A stretch of DNA of 64,000 nucleotides from the NCBI RefSeq assembly GCF_900110555.1, contig NZ_FOEE01000001.1:496001-560000 (forward strand). The letters are read 5' to 3'. A model generated the notes under the pieces. It was not told where the DNA came from. It ran no database searches and saw nothing but the letters and a program-made list of their open reading frames with translations. The position numbers were made by a program, and so were the translations under genes. Position 1 is the stretch's first letter. Each line of letters opens with the position of its first letter. This document shows positions 27,346 through 35,691 of the stretch, one piece after another. Source of the stretch: Trujillonella endophytica (GTDB lineage Bacteria > Actinomycetota > Actinomycetes > Mycobacteriales > Geodermatophilaceae).

Positions 27346-28326
27346 GTGAGCTTCTTCTCCGACGTCGAGCGGGACCTGGTCGTCGACGCCCGCACCGACC
27401 TGGCCGACGGCGTCGTCGCCCTCGACCTGGTGTCCCACAACGGCCGCGACCTGCCCGCGTGGACACCGGGCTCGCACATCGACGTCGTGCTGCGACCGGG
27501 TGCCCCGGGAGAGCGCCTCGAGCGGCAGTACTCGCTGTGCGGCGACCGGGCCGACCGGTCGCGGTGGCGGATCGCCGTCCTCCGGGAGGAGAAGGGCGGC
27601 GGCGGGTCGCTGGCGCTGCACGACGACGTCGCCGTCGGCGCGACGCTGCGGGTCCGCGGGCCGCGCAACCACTTCGCCTTCGAGGTCACCCCCGGCACCC
27701 GCTACCGGTTCGTCGCCGGCGGCATCGGCATCACCCCGCTGCGGGCCATGGTCGCCGAGGCGGCCGCGGCCGGGGCCGACTGGACGCTCGACTTCGCCGG
27801 CCGTTCCCGGGCCACCATGGCGTTCGCCGCGGAGCTGGCCGTCGCGCACCCCGACCGGGTGCGGCTGCACGCCGCCGACGAGGGGGCGCGGCTGGACGTG
27901 GCCGCGCTGCTCGGCCCGCCGCGGACCGACACCGCCGTCTACGTCTGCGGCCCGGCCCGGCTGATCGACGCCGTCACCGCCGCGATGGCCGGCTGGCCCG
28001 CTCCGGCGCTGCACGCCGAGCGCTTCGAGGCCAAGGAGTTCGGCGACCCGGTGTGGCCCGGGCCCTTCGAGGTGGAGCTGGCGCTGACCGGCAGCACCGT
28101 CACCGTCGAGCCCGGGCAGACGGTGCTGGAGGCGGTGACCGCGGGCGGCGCCGTCGTCCTGTCCTCCTGCCGGGCCGGAACCTGCGGCACCTGCGAGACC
28201 CCGGTCCTGGAGGGGGAGGTGGAGCACCGCGACTCGGTGCTCACGCCGGCCGAGCAGGCCGACGGCGCGGTCATGATGGTCTGCGTCTCCCGCGCCGCCG
28301 GGCCGCGGCTGGTGCTCGACCTGTGA
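27346..28326 (+). CDS. PDR/VanB-family reductase (flavin, NAD, 2Fe-2S)
   Basis: 326 aa from GTG 27346. Domain order is flavin-binding barrel (ERQYSLCGDRAD), NAD(P)-binding domain (RFVAGGIGITPLRAMV; VYVCGPARLIDAV) and C-terminal plant-type ferredoxin. The ferredoxin ligands are Cys275, Cys280, Cys283 (CRAGTCGTC) and Cys313. This is the phthalate dioxygenase reductase/vanillate demethylase reductase type, which feeds electrons from NAD(P)H to an oxygenase. No Rieske oxygenase lies in the window, so its partner is either elsewhere or is an unusual one. Its stop overlaps the next start (GTGA). Confidence 0.88.
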   Translation: MSFFSDVERDLVVDARTDLADGVVALDLVSHNGRDLPAWTPGSHIDVVLRPGAPGERLERQYSLCGDRADRSRWRIAVLREEKGGGGSLALHDDVAVGATLRVRGPRNHFAFEVTPGTRYRFVAGGIGITPLRAMVAEAAAAGADWTLDFAGRSRATMAFAAELAVAHPDRVRLHAADEGARLDVAALLGPPRTDTAVYVCGPARLIDAVTAAMAGWPAPALHAERFEAKEFGDPVWPGPFEVELALTGSTVTVEPGQTVLEAVTAGGAVVLSSCRAGTCGTCETPVLEGEVEHRDSVLTPAEQADGAVMMVCVSRAAGPRLVLDL

Positions 28327-29582
28327 CGCTCCTGCTGCAGGGCGCCACCGACCTCCACGGCCGCCGGGTCGACGTCCGGATCGAGGGCCCGCGGGTGGCG
28401 GCGGTCGCGCCGTCGTTGCCGCCGGTGCCCGGCGAGGACGTCCTCGACCTGACCGGCTCGCTCCTGCTGCCGGCGCCGGCCGAGCCGCACGCCCACCTGG
28501 ACAAGGCCCTCACCAGCCACCGGGTGCCCAACCGCACCGGGGACCTGGCCGGCGCGATCACGGCGATCCGCGCCATCGCCGCCGACTTCACCCACGACGA
28601 CCTGGTCGACCGGGCGACCCGCGCCGCGCACGAGTACCTGGCCAACGGGACGACGGCGATCCGCACGCACGCCGACGTCGGGGTGCACGCCGGCACCCGG
28701 CACCTGCGGGCGCTGCTGCAGGTCCGCGACGCGCTGGCCGGGCTGGTGCGCGTGCAGGTGGTGGCGCTGGTGTCGGCGCCGTTCACGGCCGAGGAGGCCG
28801 AGGCGGGGCCGCGGCTGCTCGCGGAGGCGATCGACCTGGGCGCGGACGTCGTCGGCGGGGCGCCGCACCTGTGGGCCGACCGGGACGCCGGGCAGGCGCT
28901 GTCGTTCGGGGCCGCCGTCCGCGCCGGGCTGCCGCTGGACCTGCACACCGACGAGACCCTGGACCCCACCGCGCAGGGCCTGCTCGACCTGGCCCGCCGG
29001 GTCGCCGCCACCGGCTTCGACCGCGGTGTGACCGCGAGCCACTGCGTGAGCCTGGGCGTCCATCCGCTGGAGGTGGCCCGGTCCACGGCGCGCGCGGTGG
29101 CCGCGGCGGGCATCGGCGTCGTCGCGCTGCCGCAGACCAACCTCTTCCTCCAGGGCCGCGACCACGTGGTGGCGCCGCCGCGCGGGCTGACCGCCGTCCG
29201 GGCGCTGCTCGACGCCGGCGCGACGGTCGGCGCCGGCGGGGACAACCTCCGCGACCCGTTCAACCCGATGGGCCGCGCGGACGCCTGCGAGGCCGCGTCG
29301 CTGCTGGTCACCGCGGGGCACCTGTCCACCCGGGAGGCGTGGCTGGCCGTCAGCGCGGGCGCCCGCCGGTGCATGGGACTGCCGGTGCCGGAGGTCGCCG
29401 AGGGGGCGGTCGCGGAGTTCGTCGCGATCGCCGCGGAGAGCCTGGACGCCGCCGTGGCCGGGGCCGGGACGGCCCGCGTCGCGATCTCGGGCGAGCGGGT
29501 GCCGGCCACGACGCGCGTGCACCGCTCGGTCGGGGCGACCGGCCCGGCCGTCGTCGTCGGCGCGGGTGTGGCCATCTCGTGA
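28323..29582 (+). CDS. Amidohydrolase, cytosine deaminase (CodA)-like
   Basis: 419 aa from GTG 28323, overlapping the reductase stop by 4 bp. Metal and catalytic motifs are complete: HAHLDK (His56, His58), DLHTDETLD, TASHCVSLG and GAGGDNLRDPFNP. These match the cytosine deaminase/N-isopropylammelide hydrolase branch of the amidohydrolase superfamily, which removes amines from pyrimidine or triazine rings. Translational coupling to a reductase and linkage to an importer favour catabolism of an imported heterocycle over pyrimidine salvage. Confidence 0.85.
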   Translation: MTLLLQGATDLHGRRVDVRIEGPRVAAVAPSLPPVPGEDVLDLTGSLLLPAPAEPHAHLDKALTSHRVPNRTGDLAGAITAIRAIAADFTHDDLVDRATRAAHEYLANGTTAIRTHADVGVHAGTRHLRALLQVRDALAGLVRVQVVALVSAPFTAEEAEAGPRLLAEAIDLGADVVGGAPHLWADRDAGQALSFGAAVRAGLPLDLHTDETLDPTAQGLLDLARRVAATGFDRGVTASHCVSLGVHPLEVARSTARAVAAAGIGVVALPQTNLFLQGRDHVVAPPRGLTAVRALLDAGATVGAGGDNLRDPFNPMGRADACEAASLLVTAGHLSTREAWLAVSAGARRCMGLPVPEVAEGAVAEFVAIAAESLDAAVAGAGTARVAISGERVPATTRVHRSVGATGPAVVVGAGVAIS

Positions 29583-29697
29583 CGTGCCGCGAGCGGCGTT
29601 CACCGATGGAACACACCGACGAAACAGGCAGCACGGAGGGTGGGAGCACCCGCACGCCGGACCGGTCCCGACCGGTCCCCGACCTCCGGAGCCGCCC

Positions 29698-30486
29698 GTG
29701 AGCGCACCTGCCAGGAGCAGGCCCGACACCGCCGGGTCCATCCCGTCGAGCGACACCCGGGTGCTGCACTTCCGGGACGTCGCCAAGACGTTCCCCGACG
29801 GCACCGTCGCGCTCGAGGGCGTCGACCTGGACATCCGCCGCGGCGAGTTCGTGACCGTGGTCGGCCCGTCCGGCTGCGGCAAGTCCACGCTGCTGCGGAT
29901 CGCGTCCGACCTCTCCCCGGCGACGTCGGGCGACGTGCAGGTGGACGCGCAGCGGATCGGCTACGTCTTCCAGGACGCGACGCTGCTGCCCTGGCGGTCG
30001 GTGCTCAAGAACGTGCAGCTCCTCGGCGAGCTGCACGGCATGGGCAGGTCGTCGCTCAACCAGGCGACGCGGGACGCCATCGACCTCGTCGGGCTCACGG
30101 GGCACGAGAAGAAGCTGCCCCGGGAGCTGTCCGGCGGCATGCGGATGCGCGCCTCCCTGGCGCGGTCGCTGACCCTCGACCCGGACCTGTTCCTGTTCGA
30201 CGAGCCCTTCGGCGCCCTCGACGAGATCACCCGCGAGCGGCTGAACGACGAGCTGCTGAGCATGTTCCGGACCAAGCGGTTCGGGGCGCTGTTCATCACG
30301 CACTCGGTCAGCGAGGCGGTCTACATGTCGACCCGCGTGCTGGTGATGAGCGGCCGGCCCGGGCACATCGTGGGCTCCTTCGACGTCCCCTTCGGCACCG
30401 ACCGCACGCCGGAGCTGCGGTTCACCCCCGAGTTCGCGGCGCTGGCCGGCGAGGTCTCGCACGCCCTGCGGGAGGGCCACTCATGA
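29698..30486 (+). CDS. ABC transporter ATPase (nitrate/taurine/SsuB type)
   Basis: 262 aa from GTG 29698 with GGAG upstream. Walker A GPSGCGKST, signature LSGGMRMRASLARSL, Walker B LFLFDEP and the H-loop ITHSVSEAV are complete. The close relatives power import of sulfonates, nitrate, pyrimidine precursors and other organic N/S compounds. Its stop overlaps the permease start (ATGA). The 115 bp gap from the amidohydrolase shows no terminator, so one operon from 27346 to 32709 is likely. Confidence 0.92.
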   Translation: MSAPARSRPDTAGSIPSSDTRVLHFRDVAKTFPDGTVALEGVDLDIRRGEFVTVVGPSGCGKSTLLRIASDLSPATSGDVQVDAQRIGYVFQDATLLPWRSVLKNVQLLGELHGMGRSSLNQATRDAIDLVGLTGHEKKLPRELSGGMRMRASLARSLTLDPDLFLFDEPFGALDEITRERLNDELLSMFRTKRFGALFITHSVSEAVYMSTRVLVMSGRPGHIVGSFDVPFGTDRTPELRFTPEFAALAGEVSHALREGHS

Positions 30487-31415
30487 GCGCGCCGTCCCGC
30501 GTCCGCCCGTCCAGCATCGAGGGGAACACCGTGACGGCGACCGAGCAGGGCGTCGAGCCCACCGTCCAGGCCGAGGGCGAGCTGATCGCCGCGGGCACCG
30601 CGCCGCTGGTCCGGCGCCGGCGCCGGGGGAGCCGGCTGCTGAACATCGCCGCGCCGCTGGCCGTCTTCGGCGTCCTGATCGGCGCCTGGTACGCGATCAC
30701 CTACCTCGTCCTCGAGCCGGGCCGCCGGTTCCTCATGCCGCCGCCGCAGGAGGTCATCACCGAGGGGTTCCTCGACGAGCAGGCCATGGAGAAGATCGGC
30801 GACGCGCTCTGGAACACCATCGAGGTGACGTTCACCGGGCTCGCCTTCGCGATCGTCATCGGGATGGCGTGGGCGGTGGCGATGAGCCAGGCGAAGGTGG
30901 CCGAGCGGTCGCTGTTCCCCTACGCGGTGGCCCTGCAGTGCATCCCGATCCTCGCGCTGGTGCCGCTCATCGGCTTCTGGTTCGGCTACGACTTCCCGGC
31001 CCGGGTGATCGTGTGCGTGCTCATCGCGCTGTTCCCGATCGTGTCGAACACGCTGTTCGGCCTGCAGTCGGTGGACCGGGGCCAGCACGAGCTGTTCGAC
31101 CTGCACGGCGCCGGCCGGCTCACCCGGCTGATGAAGCTGCAGTTCCCGGCCGCGATGCCGGCGATCTTCGCCGGGTTCCGCATCTCGGCGGGGCTGTCGG
31201 TGGTCGGCGCCATCGTCGGTGACGTCTTCTTCCGCCAGGGCGAGCCCGGCCTGGGCATCGTGCTGGACAACTTCCGCTCCCGGATCCAGGGCCCGGAGCT
31301 GTTCGCCACGATCATCGTCGCCGCCCTGCTCGGCTTCGCGACCTTCCTCGTCTTCGGCTGGCTGGGAAAGCTCGCCGTCGGCCGCTGGTACGACACCAGC
31401 CGCGACGGCGCCTGA
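30483..31415 (+). CDS. ABC transporter permease (SsuC/TauC type)
   Basis: 310 aa from ATG 30483. A 45-residue polar N-terminus precedes the first span (IAAPLAVFGVLIGAWYAITYLV), then the binding-protein-dependent inner-membrane domain with about five more helices. The coupling-loop region is GAGRLTRLMKLQFPAAMPAIFAGFRI, broken here for length, which contacts the ATPase. A single permease gene implies a homodimer. It precedes the lipoprotein gene by 118 bp that includes a 14-C run. Confidence 0.9.
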   Translation: MSAPSRVRPSSIEGNTVTATEQGVEPTVQAEGELIAAGTAPLVRRRRRGSRLLNIAAPLAVFGVLIGAWYAITYLVLEPGRRFLMPPPQEVITEGFLDEQAMEKIGDALWNTIEVTFTGLAFAIVIGMAWAVAMSQAKVAERSLFPYAVALQCIPILALVPLIGFWFGYDFPARVIVCVLIALFPIVSNTLFGLQSVDRGQHELFDLHGAGRLTRLMKLQFPAAMPAIFAGFRISAGLSVVGAIVGDVFFRQGEPGLGIVLDNFRSRIQGPELFATIIVAALLGFATFLVFGWLGKLAVGRWYDTSRDGA

Positions 31416-31437
31416 GCACGGACCTCCCTGCCCGCTA

Positions 31438-31451
31438 CCCCCCCCCCCCCC
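31438..31451 (+). repeat. Homopolymer of 14 cytosines
   Basis: An uninterrupted C14 tract between the permease stop and the binding-protein start. Length can vary by slippage and it is error-prone in sequencing. It lies outside genes, 82 bp before the next start codon. Confidence 0.95.
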
Positions 31452-31533
31452 GCAGGCCTCCGCCCGGAGGTCCCCGCCTGTACGGCGCCCCGGTTCCGGG
31501 GACGCCGTTCCACCCCACCCCTGAAGGAGTCCC

Positions 31534-32709
31534 GTGCGCAGGACCCGTACCTCCATCGGTCTCGCCGCTGCCGCGAGCCTCGCCCTCGTGCTCTCCGCCT
31601 GCGGTGACGACGACGACAGCTCCTCGGAGTCGTCCGGACCCACCGGCGAGATCGGCAGCATCGACCTGGCCGCCGCCGGGTGCCCCGAGACCGTCGTCAT
31701 CCAGACCGACTGGAACCCCGAGGCCGAGCACGGCGGCGTCTACCAGCTGCTGGGCGACGACGTCTCCATCGACTCCGGGGCCAAGTCGGTGCGCGCCACT
31801 CTCGTCGACACCGCCGGGGACAGCACCGGCGTCATGGTCGAGGTCCGCGCCGGTGGGCCGGCGATCGGCTTCCAGGCGGTGAGCGCGCAGATGTACACCG
31901 ACGACGACATCACGCTCGGCTACGTCGACACCGACGAGGCCATCCAGCTGTCGGCCTCGGAGGCGACGGTCGGCGTGCTCGCCCAGCTCGAGAAGTCGCC
32001 GCAGATGATCATGTGGGACCCGGAGACCTACCCGGACGTCGACGAGATCGCCGACCTCGCCGCCACCGACGCCACGGTGCGCTACTTCGAGGGGTCGGCC
32101 TACATGGACTACCTCGTGGGGGCCGGCATCCTCCGCGAGGACCAGCTCGACGGCAGCTACGACGGCACCCCCGCGGCGTTCGTCTCCTCCGGCGGCGCGG
32201 ACGCCCAGCAGGGCTACGCCAGCGCCGAGCCCTACATCTACGAGAACGAGGTGGACGCCTGGGGCAAGCCGGTCGAGTACCAGCTCGTCCACGACGCAGG
32301 CTTCGAGGTCTACGCCTCGTCGCTGTCGGTGCGCGCCGACCAGCTGGAGCCGCTGACGGGCTGCCTCACCGAGCTGGTGCCGGTGATGCAGCAGGCCGAC
32401 GTCGACTACCTGGCCGACCCGAGCGGTGCGAACGAGCTGATCGTCGAGCTGGTGGAGGAGTACGACACCGGCTGGCAGTACAGCGAGGGCGTCGCCGACT
32501 ACTCGGCGGAGACCATGGCCGAGCTCGGCATCTCCGGCAACGGGGCCAACGAGACCCACGGCGACTTCGACATGGAGCGGATGCAGCGGCTCATCGAGCA
32601 GACGACGCCGATCTTCGCCGAGCAGGGCACCCCGGTGGCGGAGGGCCTCACCCCCGAGGACGTCGTGACCAACGAGTTCATCGACCCCTCGATCGGGGCG
32701 GACGCCTGA
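31534..32709 (+). CDS. ABC transporter substrate-binding lipoprotein (NMT1-like)
   Basis: 391 aa from GTG 31534 with AAGGAG upstream. The lipobox LSAC puts the lipidated cysteine at residue 23, then an acidic/Ser-rich tether. The core opens VVIQTDWNPEAEHGGVYQLLG, the usual first strand of NMT1/ThiY-type binding proteins for thiamine precursors, sulfonates and nitriles. It would capture the substrate outside the membrane for the ATPase and permease encoded just before it. The ligand cannot be predicted. Confidence 0.88.
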   Translation: MRRTRTSIGLAAAASLALVLSACGDDDDSSSESSGPTGEIGSIDLAAAGCPETVVIQTDWNPEAEHGGVYQLLGDDVSIDSGAKSVRATLVDTAGDSTGVMVEVRAGGPAIGFQAVSAQMYTDDDITLGYVDTDEAIQLSASEATVGVLAQLEKSPQMIMWDPETYPDVDEIADLAATDATVRYFEGSAYMDYLVGAGILREDQLDGSYDGTPAAFVSSGGADAQQGYASAEPYIYENEVDAWGKPVEYQLVHDAGFEVYASSLSVRADQLEPLTGCLTELVPVMQQADVDYLADPSGANELIVELVEEYDTGWQYSEGVADYSAETMAELGISGNGANETHGDFDMERMQRLIEQTTPIFAEQGTPVAEGLTPEDVVTNEFIDPSIGADA

Positions 32710-32732
32710 CCCGGTAGCCGATCCACCACCGG

Positions 32733-32769
32733 CCGCGCCGGCGACCTCCCTGGGGGGCCGCCGGCGCGG
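32733..32769 (+). terminator. Probable terminator of the importer operon
   Basis: Eleven-base arms CCGCGCCGGCG and CGCCGGCGCGG with a 15-nt loop, starting 23 nt after the lipoprotein stop. It separates the operon from the convergent amidohydrolase gene. Confidence 0.6.
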
Positions 32770-32795
32770 TCGCGTGTGGTGGCCCCTCCCGGTGT

Positions 32796-32854
32796 TGATC
32801 ATCGGCAGCCGGCTGCCCCTCTCGGCGTGTCGCCCAGCCACCCGCCGATGATCA
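32796..32854. repeat. Intergenic inverted repeat, TGATCATCGGC arms
   Basis: TGATCATCGGC (32796-32806) pairs exactly with GCCGATGATCA (32844-32854) across 37 bp. It lies between two convergent genes, next to the stem-loop at 32733. It could be a second terminator, reading toward the minus-strand gene, or an interspersed repeat. Confidence 0.6.
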
Positions 32855-32872
32855 CGGCCGGCGGCCGGTCGC

Positions 32873-34246
32873 TCAGCGCGGGGCGTCCACCTGCGCGGCC
32901 AGCTTCTCCAGGCGGTCGTGCACCTCGTCGACGACCGTCGCGGCGTCCGGATCGGTCAGCCGGGTGCCGTCGGCCACCAGCCGGCCGCCCACCCACACCT
33001 GGTGCAGGTTGCGCAGCGAGCAGGCCAGCACGTAGGTGCCGTAGGCGTCCCAGACGGGTCCGGTGTCGGGATCGCGCGGGTCGACGACGAGGAAGTCGGC
33101 GAAGCGGCCGACCCGGAGCGTGCCCACCCGGTCGTCGACGCCCAGCACCTCCGCCGACCCCCGCGTGTGCAGGTCGAGCACGTCGCGGACCGGCAGGGCG
33201 CCCGGGTCGTGGGTGGTGGCCCGGACCAGCGCCAGCGCCGTCCGCATGTTGCCGAACGGGTCGCTGACGTCCGTGCACGACTGGTCGTCCAACCCGATGC
33301 CGACCCGCATCCCCAGCTCGCGGATCCGCGGGATGCGCGCCACCCCCGAGGCCAGGCGGCCGTTGCTCATCGGCTGCCAGCTCATCCCGCAGCCGGCGGC
33401 CGCCGCGGCGGCGATGATCTCGTCGGTGGTCTGGATGAAGTGGCCGAACACCAGGTCCGGGCCCAGCGCCCCCGCGTCGGCGTACCAGGCGAAGCGGGAC
33501 TGCTGGGCCTCCACGTCGTGCGGCGTCTCCAGGAAGTGCGGCTGGTTGAGCAGCCCGTGCCGGCGCATGGCCGAGACCTCGAGCGTCGCGGCGTCCCGGC
33601 TCTCCGCCCACTGCACCGTGCCGCTCACCGCGAGCCCGAGGTGCAGCGCGGGGTCGACGTCGCCGGCCGCGTCGACCACCTCGTCGAGCTGGGCCAGCGC
33701 GTCGGCGGCGGAGACGTCGCCCTGGCCCAGCATCACGCTGTGCACGTGCCGCAGCCCGGCGTCGGCCTTGGCGCGCAGCTGCGCGTGGGTGAACGCGGTC
33801 TCGGGCAGCGCGGCCTCGTACCGGGCGGCGCCGGCGGTGAACGGCAGGCCGGCGGAGGTGAAGTCGTAGGCGCTGGTGATCCCGTTGCGCAGGAAGTCCT
33901 GGGCGCCGTGCCGGGTGAACCAGTAGACGTCGTCGGCGTCGCCCGCGTCGGTGTACCGGGTCATCGCCTCGATCCAGCCGTACAGCGACTGGTCCATGCC
34001 CAGCCCCCGCGAGGCCGAGGTGAACAGGTGGCTGTGCGAGGAGACGAAGCCGGGGCCGACCAGCTTCCCCGCGGCGTCGAGCACCCGGTCCGCGGGCAGG
34101 CCGGCCAGCACGGACGGCGGCGGGTCCCCGGCCTCCACCGCGGCGATCCGGCCGTCGTCGTCCACCGAGAACCAGCCCCGGAACGGATCGGGACGGTCGG
34201 GGTCCATGGTCAGCAGGACGGCGTCGCGCACGAGGAGATGGATCAC
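32873..34246 (-). CDS. Amidohydrolase (ATZ/TRZ, MTA/SAH or guanine deaminase-like)
   Basis: 457 aa from GTG 34246; an in-frame GTG at 34291 would overlap the upstream stop, so the shorter form behind a G5 run is preferred. The metal site is intact: HSH on strand 1, HFLE on strand 5, GHFIQ on strand 6 and GIGLDDQS on strand 8. This subgroup deaminates or dechlorinates rings (guanine, 8-oxoguanine, triazines, S-adenosylhomocysteine). It follows its minus-strand partner at 34266 by 19 bp, so they form a two-gene operon of related enzymes, one canonical and one altered. Confidence 0.85.
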   Translation of the reverse strand: MIHLLVRDAVLLTMDPDRPDPFRGWFSVDDDGRIAAVEAGDPPPSVLAGLPADRVLDAAGKLVGPGFVSSHSHLFTSASRGLGMDQSLYGWIEAMTRYTDAGDADDVYWFTRHGAQDFLRNGITSAYDFTSAGLPFTAGAARYEAALPETAFTHAQLRAKADAGLRHVHSVMLGQGDVSAADALAQLDEVVDAAGDVDPALHLGLAVSGTVQWAESRDAATLEVSAMRRHGLLNQPHFLETPHDVEAQQSRFAWYADAGALGPDLVFGHFIQTTDEIIAAAAAAGCGMSWQPMSNGRLASGVARIPRIRELGMRVGIGLDDQSCTDVSDPFGNMRTALALVRATTHDPGALPVRDVLDLHTRGSAEVLGVDDRVGTLRVGRFADFLVVDPRDPDTGPVWDAYGTYVLACSLRNLHQVWVGGRLVADGTRLTDPDAATVVDEVHDRLEKLAAQVDAPR

Positions 34247-34265
34247 GCCCCCGACCCTGACCGGC

Positions 34266-35597
34266 TCAGGTTGCGGCGCGGTGACGCGCACGTTCCCGGG
34301 CGGTCAGGAGGCCGCGCAGCCGGGCGGACACCTCCGCGGCGGGGACGGCGACCAGCTCACCGTCCCGGACGACGACCCGCCCGCCGACGACGACGTGCCG
34401 CGGGCGCCGGCCGGGCGAGGCCCACAGCAGCCCCGCCACCGGATCCGCCACCCCCGCGTCGGCCACGCCGGTGACGTCCCAGCAGACGAGGTCCGCCCGC
34501 GCCCCGACCGACAGCCGCCCGAGGTCGGGACGCCCCAGCCCGTCGGCCGAGCCCCGGGTCGCCCACGTCAGCACCTCCCGCGCCGCGACCGGCCGGCCCG
34601 CCAGCGGCGCGACCTGCAGGGCGAGCCGGGCGTCGGCGAGCAGGTGGCCGGCGTCGTTGGACCCGCCGCCGCTGGTGCCCAGCCCCACCGGCAGGCCGGC
34701 GTCGGACAGCGCGGCCATCGGCGCCACGCCCCACCCCATCGGCAGGTCGCAGCCGGGGGCGTGGGTGGCGGTGACCCCGGCGGCGGCCAGCCGCGCGACC
34801 TCGCCCGGCGTGACGCCGCACAGGTGCGCGAGCGTCACGTCCGGCGCCAGCCAGCCCCACTCGTCGAGCAGGTCCAGCGGGCGGCGCCCGTAGCGCTGCG
34901 CCGCGATGTCGACGTCGACCTGCTCGTTGGCCTGGGTGCGCCGCCGAAGCCCGCGGCGGGCGGCCACCTCGGCGAGCAGCGCGAACGTCTCCGGCCGGTC
35001 GCTGTGCACCCCCGCCGGCCCGACCGCGACCTGCAGCCCGCCGTCCGCGGTCACCCCGCCGGGCGGCACCAGCGCGGCGGCGATCGCGTCGGCGGAGGCG
35101 GCCGCCGCCTGCGGGTCGTCACCGGCGCTGCCGCGCACGAAGGCCAGCCGCGCGCCGAGCTCGCGGGCCGCGCCGGCCACCGCCCTCGCGATGCCCACCC
35201 CGTCGTCCGGAGCGTCGCGCGGCCAGGTCAGGTGGTGGTCGGCCACGGTGGTCACGCCGCACAGCAGCGCCTCGGCCAGCCCCGCGGACGCGGCGACGGC
35301 GGCCAGTTCGTCGTCCACCCCGACCGCGCCGTAGGCGGTGGCCATGGTCGGCAGCCACTGCGCCATCGGCACGCCGCGGGTGCCCGGAAGGGTCCGGAAG
35401 GCGGTCTGCAGCAGGTGGTGGTGGGCGTTGACCAGGCCCGGGGTGACGACGCAGCCGGAGGCGTCGAGCACCTCGCCGGGCTCGGCGGCCGGCCCCACGG
35501 CGGCGATCCGGCCGTCGTCCCCGCACACCACGTCGGCGGCGGCCGCTTCCTCCCCGGTCCCCGTCCACACCGTCAGGGCGTCGCGCACGATCAGCAC
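34266..35597 (-). CDS. Amidohydrolase (8-oxoguanine deaminase-like) with altered metal site
   Basis: 443 aa from GTG 35597. The fold and length fit the 8-oxoguanine deaminase/ATZ-TRZ group: strand-1 NAHHHLL (His59, His61), RYGRRPLDLLDEWGW, AHLCG (His258) and GLG..GGSND. Two residues expected to bind the metal are missing: the strand-5 His is Gln222 (TQANE, Glu225 kept) and the strand-8 Asp is Ser309 (GLGTSGGGSND). It may be inactive, use another metal arrangement, or serve as a partner for the intact amidohydrolase downstream. No stop or frameshift is present. Confidence 0.8.
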   Translation of the reverse strand: MLIVRDALTVWTGTGEEAAAADVVCGDDGRIAAVGPAAEPGEVLDASGCVVTPGLVNAHHHLLQTAFRTLPGTRGVPMAQWLPTMATAYGAVGVDDELAAVAASAGLAEALLCGVTTVADHHLTWPRDAPDDGVGIARAVAGAARELGARLAFVRGSAGDDPQAAAASADAIAAALVPPGGVTADGGLQVAVGPAGVHSDRPETFALLAEVAARRGLRRRTQANEQVDVDIAAQRYGRRPLDLLDEWGWLAPDVTLAHLCGVTPGEVARLAAAGVTATHAPGCDLPMGWGVAPMAALSDAGLPVGLGTSGGGSNDAGHLLADARLALQVAPLAGRPVAAREVLTWATRGSADGLGRPDLGRLSVGARADLVCWDVTGVADAGVADPVAGLLWASPGRRPRHVVVGGRVVVRDGELVAVPAAEVSARLRGLLTARERARHRAAT

Positions 35598-35678
35598 GGG
35601 GGAGACCCTCGCAGCGCGGTGTTCCGGCCAGGTGACGCGGCGGTCGTCGCCCGACATCCCCCGGCAACGCGCCGTCCC

Positions 35679-35684
35679 TACCGT
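35679..35684 (+). promoter_or_regulatory. -10 box of a probable leaderless transcript
   Basis: TACCGT (TAnnnT) ends 7 nt before the ATG of the creatininase-family gene, so transcription should begin at or next to the start codon. Confidence 0.5.
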
Positions 35685-35691
35685 CCGGGGC

